Assembly: GCA_002104905.1 (NCBI GenBank)
Contig: MCFE01000010.1
Span: 186,001 to 250,000 of the forward strand
Length of the DNA: 64,000 nucleotides
Source of the DNA: Basidiobolus meristosporus CBS 931.73
Lineage: Eukaryota; Basidiobolomycota; Basidiobolomycetes; Basidiobolales; Basidiobolaceae
Direction: 5' to 3'
Shown piece by piece: positions 11,201 to 22,659 of the stretch. Position numbers and translations under genes: made by a program. The stretch's first letter is position 1. Each line of letters starts with the position of its first letter. Under the pieces are notes generated by a model. It was not told where the DNA came from, made no database searches, and saw nothing but the letters and a program-made list of their open reading frames with translations.

Positions 11201-12111
11201 CTCTTAGATTTACTTGGATAGTTCCTACTTCCACTGCATCAAGTGTTCAATCATCACCCATGAAAACCTTCTTAATTGGTTTTCTTGATATTGGACAAAA
11301 GGTCTTTTTAGTGTGTAAAGTGTTGAGATGCTCCAGAGTCAATATACCACGTCTGAGAATCCTTGTTTGTGGTCATATTTAGTGCAGATATGAATAGTCT
11401 ATCTTCAGTTGTTGCAGCATTTTCATATTTGGGCTTCTTTTGCTGATTATATTTCTTTTTGAGACACCGGTCTGATGTGTGTGCTTTCCTTATGCAATAG
11501 TTACAAAACAGGTTGCTGTTGCCTTTGTAGGGTTTTGGGTACCTCCTTTGTTGGTTATCATTGCTTATTAAAGCATTTTCTTCTTCCTTATTATTTGCAC
11601 TTGATTTTCTTAATTCTTCATCCAGGAGCCTTCCATATACGTAATTTAAGGTCAAATCTTCAGTTCTGGACTCTAGGGCTGATACAAGGCCCTGAAACTC
11701 ATTTGTCAGGCTATTCAGGATGGTAACTATCACATCCTCATCAGTAGTTGGTACACCCACAGATTCCATCTCATCTACCAGCAGGGTAATTCTGTTAATT
11801 AGATTTTTCATTTCTTCTCCTGGCAGCATCTTTGTAGTAAAGAGTTTTTGTCTCAGATATATTTTCTTAGCAGCTGAACATGACTGGTAGGTGTCTTCTA
11901 ATGCCTTCCAGGCATTCTTTGCCGTTTTTGCTCTTGAGCATTGAATTAGCAATTTGTCTTTAACATTAAGGTAAATGCAGTTAAAGGAACTTTGTTCTTT
12001 CTTCTGGTACTTTAGGGCTTCCTCTCCCACATTTTTAGGAGGGCATTCTTCTCCCATGACAATATCCCAAAGGCCTCTTTCTTGTAGCAGCATCTTCATT
12101 TCTTGTAGCAT
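8202..12111 (-). pseudogene. Degenerate Ty1/copia retrotransposon gag-pol
   Basis: Domains run in copia order on the minus strand. Gag (12111-11308) carries a CX2CX4HX4C zinc knuckle and ends in a DSGAS protease motif. A GAG-pre-integrase segment with HRRFGH follows (about 10900-11234). The integrase core (10707-10195) shows TFIDDY, SDNGGEY and PQQNGVAE. Reverse transcriptase (9752-9021) shows YVDD. RNase H (9020-8202) shows SDADWG, STTEAEYMA and DIFTKPLA. Lesions include in-frame stops near 11308, 11250, 10711, 10195 and 9021, and frameshifts near 11280 and 10897. The element cannot make a full polyprotein. No 5' LTR is visible on its right side, where an opposite copia remnant begins. Confidence 0.93.
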
Positions 12112-12214
12112 TCTTCCAATGGACTGTGTACTACATATCCATACTCCAGGTGGATATATATGTATTAGGTATAAATGGAGTCCTTACATCTGAGGAAGCT
12201 TGTTTCTGATATCT

Positions 12215-12576
12215 TCCTTGATTGTGTTAGGCCTGACTGGAAAATCAAACTTGGAACTTGGCTAAATTACCAATCAACCAAAAATCAATTGGATGCAGAT
12301 GGCTCTTCATAAAAAAATACTTAACTGATGATACAATGGAAAGATACAATGCAAGACTTGTGGTCAAAGGAGACAAACCTTAACTTGGTCAAAACTCAGC
12401 CAAATCAAGCAATCAGCCTCATCACTTTCCACCACTGATGCTGAATAATAAAGCTTTTCAAAGACTTAGACTTATGTCAAAAAGTCCCTACTGTAGTATT
12501 TCAACATAATTAAAGAATGGTACAATTAGGTAGACATCTAACTTTTCTGGCTAGAACTAAACATAAAGTTATTTTA
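12215..12576 (+). pseudogene. Internally deleted copia remnant, plus strand
   Basis: The plus strand encodes scraps of the same family as the minus element: the start of the reverse transcriptase (matching NQTWDLVKLPINQKS and the following CRW region), then a jump to the RNase H region around NLNLVKTQ, then the STTEAE region and the block before DIRHH. Large deletions and indels separate them. An LTR-A copy in plus orientation follows at 12594, as expected for its 3' LTR. The remnant is head to head with the element at 8202-12111. Confidence 0.75.
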
Positions 12577-12593
12577 GGGTTAGCTAAATAAGT

Positions 12594-12933
12594 ATGTAAT
12601 TCCACCTAGATGTTGACCTAACTTAGTCACTTAGATCATTGCCTTTAAATCCTAGAGAGTACTGACCAAATTCCTTGTTGGGATTTACTTAGAATATTTT
12701 CACCAAAATACTAGGTACCCAGAACATGAAAATTCTCAAAGCTGTCCAAACAGCCTCAAACTTTGCACACGTGCTCTTGGGACCTTCCTTAGCCTATCCT
12801 ATGAGTTTTCTATGCCAAGACTATGTAAAAGTATAAATACTACTTTTACATCCAATAAATCATTAGGTGAAAAACCACATGATCTACTTGTTCTCCCAAT
12901 CACTTCCAATATTTCCAAAACTCTTGCAACAAT
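12594..12933 (+). repeat. LTR-A copy (+), likely 3' LTR of the remnant
   Basis: A fairly complete LTR in plus orientation. It begins near TGTAATTCCACC, contains GGTACCCAGAACATG and TCTTGGGACC, and ends CTTGCAACA. About 340 bp; it follows the plus-strand copia remnant. Confidence 0.7.
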
Positions 12934-12969
12934 ATAGTGGTGGAACTCTGCTGACCCTCTGTTAACTTT

Positions 12970-13063
12970 TTTTCTAGAGGGAGTTAGGCCAGAATTCTCT
13001 GAGAGTTGTAGGCAATAATCCAAGTGAGCAAGTCAGTGGAATATGTAGGTATTACTACAAAAC
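12970..13063 (-). repeat. LTR-A fragment (-)
   Basis: A short minus-strand fragment matching the first about 90 bp of the LTR-A family, around a diverged TTAGTCACTTAGATCATTACC block. It lies immediately beyond the plus-strand LTR. Confidence 0.5.
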
Positions 13064-15705
13064 TTGCATTATTTTTAGGCCTTTCAAGCATTACTAGCTG
13101 CTTCAGCTCTCAAGCATTCAATTGGTGTTGTGTATTTGGCACTCGGTCAAATGGAATTGAAGGCACTATACTCCTTTTAATGCATTCAAGCTTCCTGTCT
13201 GCAAGTATATGATGGCATTTGAGGAATTAGGTATACCACAATCTCTTCAAGGAATCAGAAGCCAGGAATTTGCCACTAACTACTAGCTTCGATTGTTAAG
13301 TCAAATCCACTGGTTCCAGATAGCAGCACTATCAGATAGATTTTGGAATCAGTGCCTGGCAAAGACACCTAATCTGTCAGAAAGCGGTCAAAGGGCGAAG
13401 ACTTAACAAGATTGACCACTAACACTGAGTCCTGGGGCCCTGAAACGAGGGGACTGTCATCTAACTTTGGACAGCCTCGAGAAGCTCAATAATCGAACCA
13501 CCTACCAGCAGTGGAATTTCCAATCGGAATCGTACCCTACCATCTGTAGTGAATACAAGGATCCACTTTTCTACCAGCTACCACCGTCAATGGTGCGTGG
13601 TAACTACCTGGAATCGGCAACGTGGATCACGGGTAGCTAGGATTGAATCATATCGATATCGAGCAAATGAGAAACGCCCGAATCATCTATATTCGGTCAC
13701 CTAGTGAGGGTTGGATATACTGCACTTACAGGAATCAGGCTATAGGAAATTTCTAGGTGATCAGTCAAAATGCTATTTCGGGACTGGATAACCCTAATCA
13801 TGATCATATTCCTAGTCCTTTCGAGGCCTGGTCTAATTCCCACATCCATCTTGGACTTGGCTTTTACAGCGCACCCTGGGCTAACGGCCGCCACAAACAA
13901 AAGTATGGTCCAATCAGAAGATGCTGACCCTCTTCATTGGCCCATCCCATTTAAATAGTAAACACATTTATCATTAATGTTGATGCTGTGATGGCGGTGG
14001 ATGCCTCCCGATTGGCCAGGTTCAGTCGATGAAATCATCTAGCCATGGGCACTTGACAAGGGGATTGGAAATTTTTGATGGGGTGGATGTGTGGAACCAG
14101 TGAGCACAATGATATTCCCAGAGCATTGTTTACAATATCAATCGCTGACCAGATGATTGGTGGCTGAGATGTAACGTATCATGATGGTAAACACTGAGGG
14201 CTACGTTGGGGAAAGGGCCGTCGAATGAAAAGCGAGAGTGATGTTTATACTAGGGTTAGGGTTGAGTGACTGACCGAGCAGGAATGCTTTTGGGTTAGGG
14301 TTAATTACTTACATACAGAAGATCCCTGCTAAGGTGATGTAAAAAGGTAGTTAGAATACTCGGGCTGATACACCATGCGAAAGCTCAAGTGTTCGAAGCG
14401 TCAACAGCCAAGAAAAGAAGAAACTTGTGGGAATAGAGGCAAGCGAAGAGAAATCAGGAAACCACGGAAGTGAGGAAGGGTAGGAGGACGAATAGGTCTG
14501 AGACCGCAATGCAGGTAGGAAATTTAAATACTATTCTATTGTTTACAGGACATCTAATAACAGAGTACGAATCTCTGACGTTTGTTGTGTAAACAACATA
14601 ACCAAGTCACTTTCTCGTGTTTTTGACGCGTTTATTGAGGGAAGCTAGATCTTTGTGCCCTTATGAAAACAATCAACAAAGTAATTCGTAGAAATGGATT
14701 AAATTAAACCCAAATCCTAATATGAATAGGGAATTTCCGTTTAGTGTGTATACAAATCGGCGGATTTTAATTGGTGGGGTCGAGTCAGGTTCGGCCAGAC
14801 GAACATGGAATTACCTCTGGAGAGGGTGCAATATAACAATCCATGGATTAATCCGGACAAGGATGTACGAGCATCACACCCAATATGTTGAGGTTCTTCA
14901 CCGCTAGCGTGCGGGGAGTCGATTGAAGTGTGAAGGATGATGCGCATCAAAGAGGATTTGTGTATCAGTGCTACACCAAAAGTAACCTCAGTTATATTAA
15001 AGGCACTCGTATTTAGAATGAATTCACATCATAACAACGACATTCAGGGTAATGACGGACTTCGAAAAAATCTAAACTCCGGAGAGTTATATTAGATTGT
15101 CGGAAAATCCTGTTGATTGGCTGGTATCTTCGCAACTGCCGCTACTGTTTGAGCAGTGAGCACCTGCATGAAACATGTGAATATCTGGGGATCGAGCACC
15201 CAGTAACAAATTTAGCACATGAAAAGCTACGGCTTGAGCAGAAATGTGAACTCGGCTTCCAGGGTTTGGGTTCGCATATCGTTGCCTTAACTTCATTGTG
15301 CTCACCTGATGCCAAATTGATGGGGTCATTCCTTATATTATCATTAATGTGATGCTGCAATGGGGGCGGGCGTAGAGGTCCAAGCCTGTACAATGGATCA
15401 ATCGATCATTCATTTTCATTTTTAAAATCGCCCATAATATTCAGTGAACTTGATTGGGAAATCATTTTTTATTGACACGTATACGTATAAATAATGCTAT
15501 TTCGAGCAGAGCACAGGTCGCGGTCTAATGTAAAATTACATTGTAACGGAAGTTACAAAATTGAGGAGGTGTATTTACAGAATTTACGAAAGAGAGTCGT
15601 TCGTAAGCGTGAAGGCAAAAATCAATTTGCCAGACGGATGGAGTGTACAATTACACATTCGGTTCGGTATGATACAAGGGCGGGGTGTCAATCGATGAAA
15701 TCCCA
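13064..15705. other. Intergenic, no supported gene
   Basis: Open frames here are short, overlap on opposite strands and lack domains. Two short TTAGGG runs lie at 14251-14266 and 14291-14304. I see no LTR family member beyond 13063. Confidence 0.45.
14251..14304 (+). repeat. Interstitial TTAGGG motifs
   Basis: Two separate short runs, TAGGGTTAGGGTTG and GGGTTAGGGTTA, lie 24 bp apart. TTAGGG is the common fungal telomere unit and also a Tbf1-type binding motif. The runs are too short to be a telomere. Confidence 0.5.
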
Positions 15706-16881
15706 TCAATAGTCATTGAGCTCAGAACAAGCCTCAAGGTTGAGGAATTCATTCATATCGAGGGACAGCTCCACTGGTGTATCTTCGAAGCTTACAATTC
15801 CGTCGGAAAGAGGATCCTCAGCTTCCTCAGGACCGTATCCTAACATGACATCATTTTTCAGGACAGCAGGTATATCTGTGTCGGATGGTATTTCAAAATC
15901 CAACTGCTCGCTGGGAATCATATTCATGGACTGCTGAACTATTTCGCTCAGAGCATGGAGTTCATCAAGTGTAGGGTCCTCGGGAAGCTTGAGGTAATCC
16001 TTCGCTAATCTGTATACTGTGTAATCAACCATGAAGTTGTGCGCACTCATGTACTTCGTTGCCACTGGACAAGCTGGTAGGATGGGTGCCATGGAGGAGA
16101 GTCTTGATGGTGTGGGAGTCACCTGGCCGGTGGCGAATTTGGTGATCTGCTCCGACAGAGCATTCAAGTCAAAATTCTCAAAGTTGGGTAGCAACGAGCG
16201 AGTCTTGGCTGGGCTAGGGACACCTCCAACTGACTTGATTCTAGTAGGGACACCAGCAAGGTTGGGCTGGCAGTTCTCCTCAGGCTTGATATATGGCTGA
16301 GCTCTAACTCGGGCACGGCTCTTGTTCTTCTTGTAGCGAGAGCTTGATTTGTCGCTGGTTTTCTTCATCTCGTACCCTTTTGGGATGGACAGCTCATTGT
16401 TCAGATAGAATTTTTGGTACTCGGGAACGATGGTCCAGTAATTTCCCTTTCCTGGGGTACCCTTTTGACGGGGAACCTTTTGAAAGGCTTTGTGGAGAGA
16501 GAGATTGTGCCTGATGCTGTTTTGCCATTGTTTGGTAGCAAACTGGTAATAGCGGTAGTTCTCGGTGATGAAAGCATAAATATCTTGCAGTAACATTTTT
16601 TGGTCTGGGGTGGACATGATGGACTGGGCGATCAATGAGGCGTAGGTGTACCTAGGTTCAACCAGACGCTCACCATTAGGTAATACGATGACATCAGGCG
16701 CATTAGACTCGGATTCGGTGGATTCATCAGAACTGTTGAATGCTTCGTCATTTTGCAGCGTCGGGGTGGCAGGACCAGATGAGCTGACAGAGGAAATCTC
16801 AGAGTCAAACCCAGAAAACAAGGAGGAGCTGAGTTGAGCCATAACGTCGTCTGTGATATTAAGCAAGCTGTGACAGGACAT
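15706..16881 (-). CDS. Forkhead-domain transcription factor
   Basis: An uninterrupted frame of 391 residues. The forkhead (winged-helix) domain spans about 76-160: it opens PRYTYASLIAQSI, has the recognition helix WQNSIRHNLSLHKAF (119-133), and a wing with GKGNYWTI (145-151). A basic stretch follows (about 180-195, KSRARVRAQ), a possible nuclear localisation signal. The N-terminus is serine- and acid-rich, and the C-terminal third is acidic, which suggests an activation region. No FHA domain is present, so it is not an Fkh1/2-type protein in the strict sense. It is presumably a nuclear DNA-binding regulator with unknown targets. The ATG at 16881 is the first in frame. A TTATAAG box lies about 120 bp upstream. 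Confidence 0.93.
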   Translation of the reverse strand: MSCHSLLNITDDVMAQLSSSLFSGFDSEISSVSSSGPATPTLQNDEAFNSSDESTESESNAPDVIVLPNGERLVEPRYTYASLIAQSIMSTPDQKMLLQDIYAFITENYRYYQFATKQWQNSIRHNLSLHKAFQKVPRQKGTPGKGNYWTIVPEYQKFYLNNELSIPKGYEMKKTSDKSSSRYKKNKSRARVRAQPYIKPEENCQPNLAGVPTRIKSVGGVPSPAKTRSLLPNFENFDLNALSEQITKFATGQVTPTPSRLSSMAPILPACPVATKYMSAHNFMVDYTVYRLAKDYLKLPEDPTLDELHALSEIVQQSMNMIPSEQLDFEIPSDTDIPAVLKNDVMLGYGPEEAEDPLSDGIVSFEDTPVELSLDMNEFLNLEACSELNDY

Positions 16882-17002
16882 TGCTCAAGGAAATGATTCT
16901 AAGCTGGCAAATAGATAACAATGGTCACAAGGCGGGAAGGAGAAATCAATATAAACAAGACAGTTGCTTTGTGATGAGAAATTCGAAGGGATGATGGAGG
17001 CC

Positions 17003-17008
17003 TTATAA
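17003..17008 (-). promoter_or_regulatory. TATA-like box of forkhead gene
   Basis: The minus strand reads CTTATAAGG about 122 bp upstream of the forkhead ATG. Inferred from sequence and position only. Confidence 0.4.
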
Positions 17009-18589
17009 GCGATTTCAGTGGATGGCCTCAAGGACAGAAAAAGCTCATCATCCATTATCGGCCAGTGAGGCTTGAGTACTGATCAAGCCAAAAATTAGCA
17101 CGCTGCTCCCCTGTTACTTGGTAATTTTTTATCCCAGTAGCGCATCTGACTCGCATTCCACTCGGTTCCAGGTTTCCAGGGTGATCCAATCTTGGATTCA
17201 GCCAATCCGTTGCTGTCTGCAAATTCATTGAATTTTGCGAAAAGGATTGAGAAGATCATCGGTGCTGCCCGTTGATTCGCCAGGATTATCTGTTGAACTA
17301 AGGTTTAAGGTGATATATTTACCGCCTCACATTCTTAAAAATAAGAACTAGAAGAATGCTGAGCTATTGTCGACAAAATAGGCAAGTGAACCCTGTTGGG
17401 TGTTGGGTGATTCAACGCAGATCAATCCCAGCACTAGTGAAACGAAATCGTAATATACCCTCGATTTTAATAACGGGCGACTCTATATATGGTATCCGGA
17501 ACACCCAATTCGAAGGTTCCACCACTTGGCGAATTTTACCTTGCGGTATCTTCCCCGGGTTTCGACAGCATTGATACTCGGTGATTTATCGGCATGTGGC
17601 ATTTCTACCGTCGATGTCTTACTTCCTCACCACCGTTGAAATCCGCCAGTCAATGCTGCCGGAAGTATGGTAATGATTGACGATCCAGAGCAAGCATTGA
17701 TTTGTTGGCTTGATAAAGTCACCAACTAGACGATTTGCACAATGTTCCCACTCAGCGTTTTGTTGTCAATCATGCAGTGCCTATAAATATTAGCTGAAGC
17801 TGCTCTAATGCTATTTGGCATTCGCTTACATGACGACCAGTCAATGCTATGAGCAAGGTAGGATCACTATATGCCTTTTATTGGTGAAGATTTTCCCGCG
17901 AATAACGATCCGTCCCAATTGTAAATGGGTGCCCAAGTGTTGTAATAATGTGGCATATTTAACGCTCCTGACTTGAGTCAGTGTTAAAGTAGGTAGCACC
18001 ACTACTACTGCCAACCTCCAAGTTGATAACGCGCTTGCATACCTTATCTAACGATGTTACTTGTATCTTGATTACCAACTGTTTAGCGGATATTCCGCAC
18101 ATACTATCAGAATTCCTGAAAAGCGTTGATATTGCACTTTCAGCAATGTGTTGTTCCTAAATATGTAGCAGTGGACCAGTGGGCTATCAATAGGTACACT
18201 TCAGTATGGCTTGTCATATGATAACCATTTGGCTTATCCTTGTCTTGCCAAATTAAGAATAATGGATACTAAGTGGGGACTTGAGCATCTGCATTATTTA
18301 TGAATAACAGTGATATATAAAGACTGCAGCAGATCCGTAGCAGACACTGTATACATGATTGGAAGCAAGCTGAAGAACTTTGGTGTACCTGACCAGACTA
18401 CTCACTAAAAGTGATGTGTGCATGATCTCAGTATATCATTGTACAAATAGCAACAAAAAAATTTACAACATCAAAAGCATGTGTATACAGCTTGGAGCTT
18501 ATTGGTAAACATCAAGAATTGTTGATCTACTAGTACTTAGCATTCTGGTGCTCTATATCTTGGACATGTTGTAGTAAAGCTTGTAAGAT
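17009..18589. other. Intergenic, no supported gene
   Basis: The interval is AT-rich with short spurious frames, the longest at 17356-17574 (+). From about 18300 onward the sequence becomes repeat-like debris. Confidence 0.4.
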
Positions 18590-18835
18590 GGAATCTAGAT
18601 AGTCCACTATGCTTACATATTTATAGACTTCAGAAAGTGGTGCATAAAGCTTGGGGACTTTTGAACATGTTTGGCAATACTGACTACTTACAGACTTTGG
18701 CTAATTCTAGGAACTAGCTATCATCCTACAAGCTTGATCTTAAGTAATTGGTAACTTAGAATCAAGCTTACTAGAATCTTAAGGTTTATGATGGCTTATG
18801 CATAATTAGAATATGCTCTCTAACTCTCAATACTC
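18590..18835 (-). repeat. LTR-B fragment
   Basis: This stretch shares with 56876-57224 and 57393-57739 a block reading GGGGACTTTTGAAC, then a GCTAATTCTAGGAACTAGCT-like block, then a conserved AATCTTAAGGT block. It is diverged, and its ends are unclear. Confidence 0.45.
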
Positions 18836-19144
18836 TGTACAAATTTTTAGTACCAAAAGCATGTATATAATGCTTATGATGCTTAGTTAAGATGAAGAAC
18901 CTTGATACTACAGGTACTTGACATCATGGTCAGAATACCCTAGTAAAGTCTAGCAAAATAATTTAGGGGTCAGAACAGGCATGGATAATTTTCATCATTA
19001 TTAATCCAAGTAACCAAACTTATATATGGATTTTGATACAAACTCAAATTTATCTGCTTTGAATACCCTGCACAAAGTAGTAAGATAATGCAATACTTGA
19101 AAGCATTGTGAGTTTATGTATACACCTGGAAATTCACACAACTT

Positions 19145-19312
19145 TGCTACTAAATTCCCAGTGTACAACTCTTAGAGTATACTGCCCAATTTCCTTGTTG
19201 AGATTTACCTGCAATATCTCACTGAAGTACCAGGTACCCATAATATACCTGCTCTCTCAATAACTTCCCATATTTTCAAAAACTCTCACAGTATACTGCA
19301 GTTCATGGTCAG
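19145..19312 (+). repeat. LTR-A, deleted copy (+)
   Basis: A shortened LTR-A copy. It has the CCAATTTCCTTGTTGAGATTT and ACCAGGTACCC blocks, then jumps directly to the 3' end (CAATAACTTCCCATATTTTC). The middle is deleted. Confidence 0.5.
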
Positions 19313-19329
19313 ATATGTTGCAAAGATTT

Positions 19330-19672
19330 GTAATTCCAACTAAATACTCACCTAGCTTGGTCACTTAGATCATTACCTACAAATCTTAGAGAATCCAGGC
19401 CAAATTCCTTGTCAGGGTTACTTGGAAAATTTTTACCAAAATGTCAGATACCAAAAACATGAAATTATAATAAGCTGTTAAAGATGCCCAAACCTTGCAC
19501 ACATGTTCTTGGGACCTTTCTAGCTCTATTCTCTTTGTTTTTTTTGCCACAACCATGTAAAATTAGAAATCCTACTGTTACATTGCATAAGTTGTCAAGC
19601 AAATATCACATAATCTACTTATTCTCCCAATTGCTTCCAATATCTCCAAAACTCCTAGAGCAAGAAAAAGTT
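19330..19672 (+). repeat. LTR-A copy (+)
   Basis: A near-complete LTR-A copy starting TGTAATTCCAAC. It contains TCACTTAGATCATTACC and TGTTCTTGGGACC and ends near TCCCAATTGCTTCC. It has no coding sequence attached, so it is a solo LTR or a relic. Confidence 0.65.
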
Positions 19673-19879
19673 ACCTAAGGACTAGTACTGTTCCATTATA
19701 ATGCCAGCAAAAGCTGTAAGTATAAGTAAACATATGTCCTAAATGATGTTGCATCAGAGTGATCCCCATGCTAAGTATGCAGTCTGTCAGCTCACCAACT
19801 GCAGAGATATTTACACTTAAGAATTATACTAAAGTTGTCAGCAGAATACTAGTGCAATACTAACAGAGTATCATATCCC

Positions 19880-20202
19880 TAAGGGAAAAAATTAACTAGA
19901 GGCTGGCCAAATACTGCCCTAATACAGCCAAGTTCCAAGTTTCTACAAGCTACAACTCTCCATAACTCAGGTACTAGCTATTTTGTAGACAAGCACACAA
20001 ATTTTCTGCAAGGGGAATAGACTAACTAGTATTTACATCAAATTTGGTAATCAGCAGCTCTCTACTTACACAAACATTTAAAATTAAAAACTTGAGAGAA
20101 AAACACCTGCTGAATGCCAGCAAAATAGCATATGAATACCAGCCAAATACTGGCAGATTGTCTTATAGATTCCAAGTTTGAGATTTTTCACAGAATACAA
20201 AT
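19880..20202 (-). repeat. 330-bp dispersed repeat, copy 3 (inverted)
   Basis: The reverse complement aligns with 6742-7060 and 56133-56450: AAAAATCTCAAACTTGG at one end, several CTGGTATT-like units, and the CCAAATTTG block. It is more diverged than the other two copies. Confidence 0.65.
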
Positions 20203-20359
20203 TCAAGACTACTCTTTTTCATGAGAACTGAATATCACACAGGTCATCTAGTTTTCTGAATCCCTCCCAATGTTTTGCAAAGTCTTGCAACAACTGAATA
20301 TTCTCTATTGCTTCAGCAATTGCCCAAAGTTCAGAAGATGTCAAGTGAGGTCAAAAAAT

Positions 20360-20719
20360 TATAACGTACTAGACATTGGAAGTGCTCTGGAGATACTAGA
20401 AGTGATTGGAAGAGCAACTAGATTTTGTGGTTTTCACTTATGATTTATAGAAAGTAAAAGTGGTATTTATACTGTTACATAGTCTTGGCAGAGAAAACAC
20501 GCAAAATATGCTTAGAAAGGTACTAAGAGCAAGGGTGCAAAGTTTGGGGCTGTTTGGACCACTTAACAAAATTTCATGTTCTGGGTACCTGATATTTTGG
20601 TGAAAATATTCCAAGTAAATCCCCACAAGAAATTTGCTCAGAATTCTCCAAGATTTGTAGGTAATGATCTAAGTGACTAAGTTAGGTGAATATTCAGGTG
20701 TAATTACGAAATTTACAAC
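20360..20719 (-). repeat. LTR-A solo copy (-)
   Basis: Read on the minus strand it starts TGTTGTAAATTTCG. It contains CTTAGTCACTTAGATCATTA, CACCAAAATATCAGGTACCC and TTGGGGATTTACTTGG, and ends near GATTGGGAGAAC-type sequence. It is one of the best-preserved copies (about 360 bp). Confidence 0.7.
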
Positions 20720-21777
20720 ACTAAAGTGGATGTAATTAGGGGATTAAGCTGATTGACAACCACATAGTAGTATACCAAAGCTTATAAGATGCCTAAAAAT
20801 TTCTGTGAACGCAGTCCAATTATCTATATATAATGTATTCAACAGCCATTGGACTTGTCTGAAAAACTGCGCCATTGTTTCTATTATCTTTGCAAAAATG
20901 CTCCAATTGCTATGATTTAAGCACAATGTAGCAGCAGAAGCAGTATTTAGAAATAAACTAACAACCGTTTATTAATATAAATGATAATGATTTGAGCCTC
21001 TTCGAGCCAAGGAAATGCCATATGCTAGAGCACTTTCAAGTACGTCCAAGAAGCTCCGTAAATTTTCAGCTGTTTGCTCTGTACCATTAGTTGGTCCCTG
21101 CAAACTCATTTCAATCCCTACTATATGTCATGGGGAAGCAACGAGAGTTGCTGCTATATCCCACACAATATGCAGTGTCCAACAAAACATGACACTGTCA
21201 TTGTCATTGTCATCAAGCAATCTCAAATATTCAGTAGCTTGGTACCAACATTGGGCCATACTGCTCGACAATAACAGGAAATGGCTCCTTTCAAGTTCTA
21301 CCATCTCTAGAGCCAATGTCACACAACCTGGCAAATATTTCGCTATTTTCAAACCTTCAAATACTCAAGCCATCATTAAAAGAAACAGTCTTATTCCCAC
21401 TTCGGATGATTAGGCTTCTAATCTTCGCCAAAGAAAGAGTATACACCCAAGTGATGCCATATTTGAAACAGTAAATAAGGTGGTAAACAAGCCGGTATTC
21501 AGTACCAGCAAATGGCCATGGAGTAAGCTGCTTGCTGGGAATGGTTGGGGCCGGATGTAGATTTTCCGCCTTCGGCTGGAGGCCATTCATCTGCTGTAGT
21601 CCATCTCAGCACCTGGTTTTGCTCGGTTGAGAATATAGACAGCCGTATCAGTCCTGGATACGCTGGTATCAATCAACAGAATCCAACGAGGATCGGGGTT
21701 TGCTGGTTTGCCCTAACACCACCACTTCTGCCAATCATCTCGTACAACACGCAATTCCGCACCAGGGAATTTCCATA
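20720..21777. other. Intergenic or possible 3' exons of the 21.8-kb ORF
   Basis: Overlapping open frames occur on both strands (for example 21015-21413 + and 21357-21590 -). A minus-strand segment near 21500-21670 could be a second exon of the neighbouring ORF, since a candidate donor lies near its 3' end, but no phase-consistent splice was convincing. Confidence 0.3.
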
Positions 21778-22344
21778 TCAAGTAGTGATCGCTTCTGAAT
21801 CACCAGACATCACTGACTGTACACTTATTACCAGATCCAATCCAAACTCAACCAGAGGCTGTTGATGTCGGTGAAGACCAATGCGGATATCTTCGCCAGG
21901 ATGGAGAGCCCAACTGGCCTTCCCCAATTCAAGCAATGATTCATCAGGGGTCCATCGCCACCAAAGTGGAAGTACGTTCCGGAAATAGACCTCGCTGCAG
22001 TCATCTGGAGGGGACCCAGAGTGCAGAGTCAGCCGCTCTCCACTCCATACCCAGTGATGGATTACGGGCGGACCGATCGAGGCTTTCCGCCCGAAAAGCT
22101 TGGACATCGGCCCCGGTGCTTTCATCGCTGAATAAGCGATTATATCCTGTAACCCCATCCAGGCTGAGAATGCGCATGAATTCATCTCGGCGGGGTATGT
22201 AGTTTGCTGACGGATGAAGTGTCTATAAGTAGCAGCAGCTACGGCAGCCATGGCAATGGAAAAGTACTCGTGTAACTCCAAAGACGACGTATAGCATTCT
22301 GAAGCCTTTGGCCCACACCTGGATCCATGTTTACTCGGCTCCAT
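21778..22344 (-). CDS. Hypothetical protein, possibly first exon only
   Basis: The open frame of 188 codons starts at ATG 22344. I do not recognise the product. It has a cysteine-containing N-terminus, an alanine-rich helix (about 30-45), and a tryptophan- and proline-rich central part with HHWVWSGE and LPLWWRWTP. Residues up to about 176 read like real protein. The sequence after a good donor-like GTAATAAGT looks like intron, so the true gene may continue leftwards. No membrane segment or signal peptide is evident. Confidence 0.4.
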   Translation of the reverse strand: MEPSKHGSRCGPKASECYTSSLELHEYFSIAMAAVAAATYRHFIRQQTTYPAEMNSCAFSAWMGLQDIIAYSAMKAPGPMSKLFGRKASIGPPVIHHWVWSGERLTLHSGSPPDDCSEVYFRNVLPLWWRWTPDESLLELGKASWALHPGEDIRIGLHRHQQPLVEFGLDLVISVQSVMSGDSEAITT

Positions 22345-22659
22345 GCTTTACCGTTGTGTTATGAGCACTCTCAAGTGGGAAAAAGCCGAGGGAGCAACCT
22401 AATTTGTACCATCGACGTCCATCAAACAGACCGTATTTGTTTGATATTCATTGTTAATTATGTTCGATGAGAAGGACCACTGCCCAACCTCATCCAGTGT
22501 CTCTATGGAGTAATTACATATTTTGTTTTCTGGATCGTACATTGGACATAAAAAAATCAAGTCGATGGAAACGGTTTTTACAACGATATGGAGTATGAGT
22601 GGTTTGTTTACAGGAGCTATGCGCTTGGCTCGATTCGTTCCTCGGCGGATTCTCAAGAA
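22345..22659. other. Intergenic
   Basis: A short gap between the hypothetical gene and the START gene on the same strand. Nothing else is seen. Confidence 0.4.
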
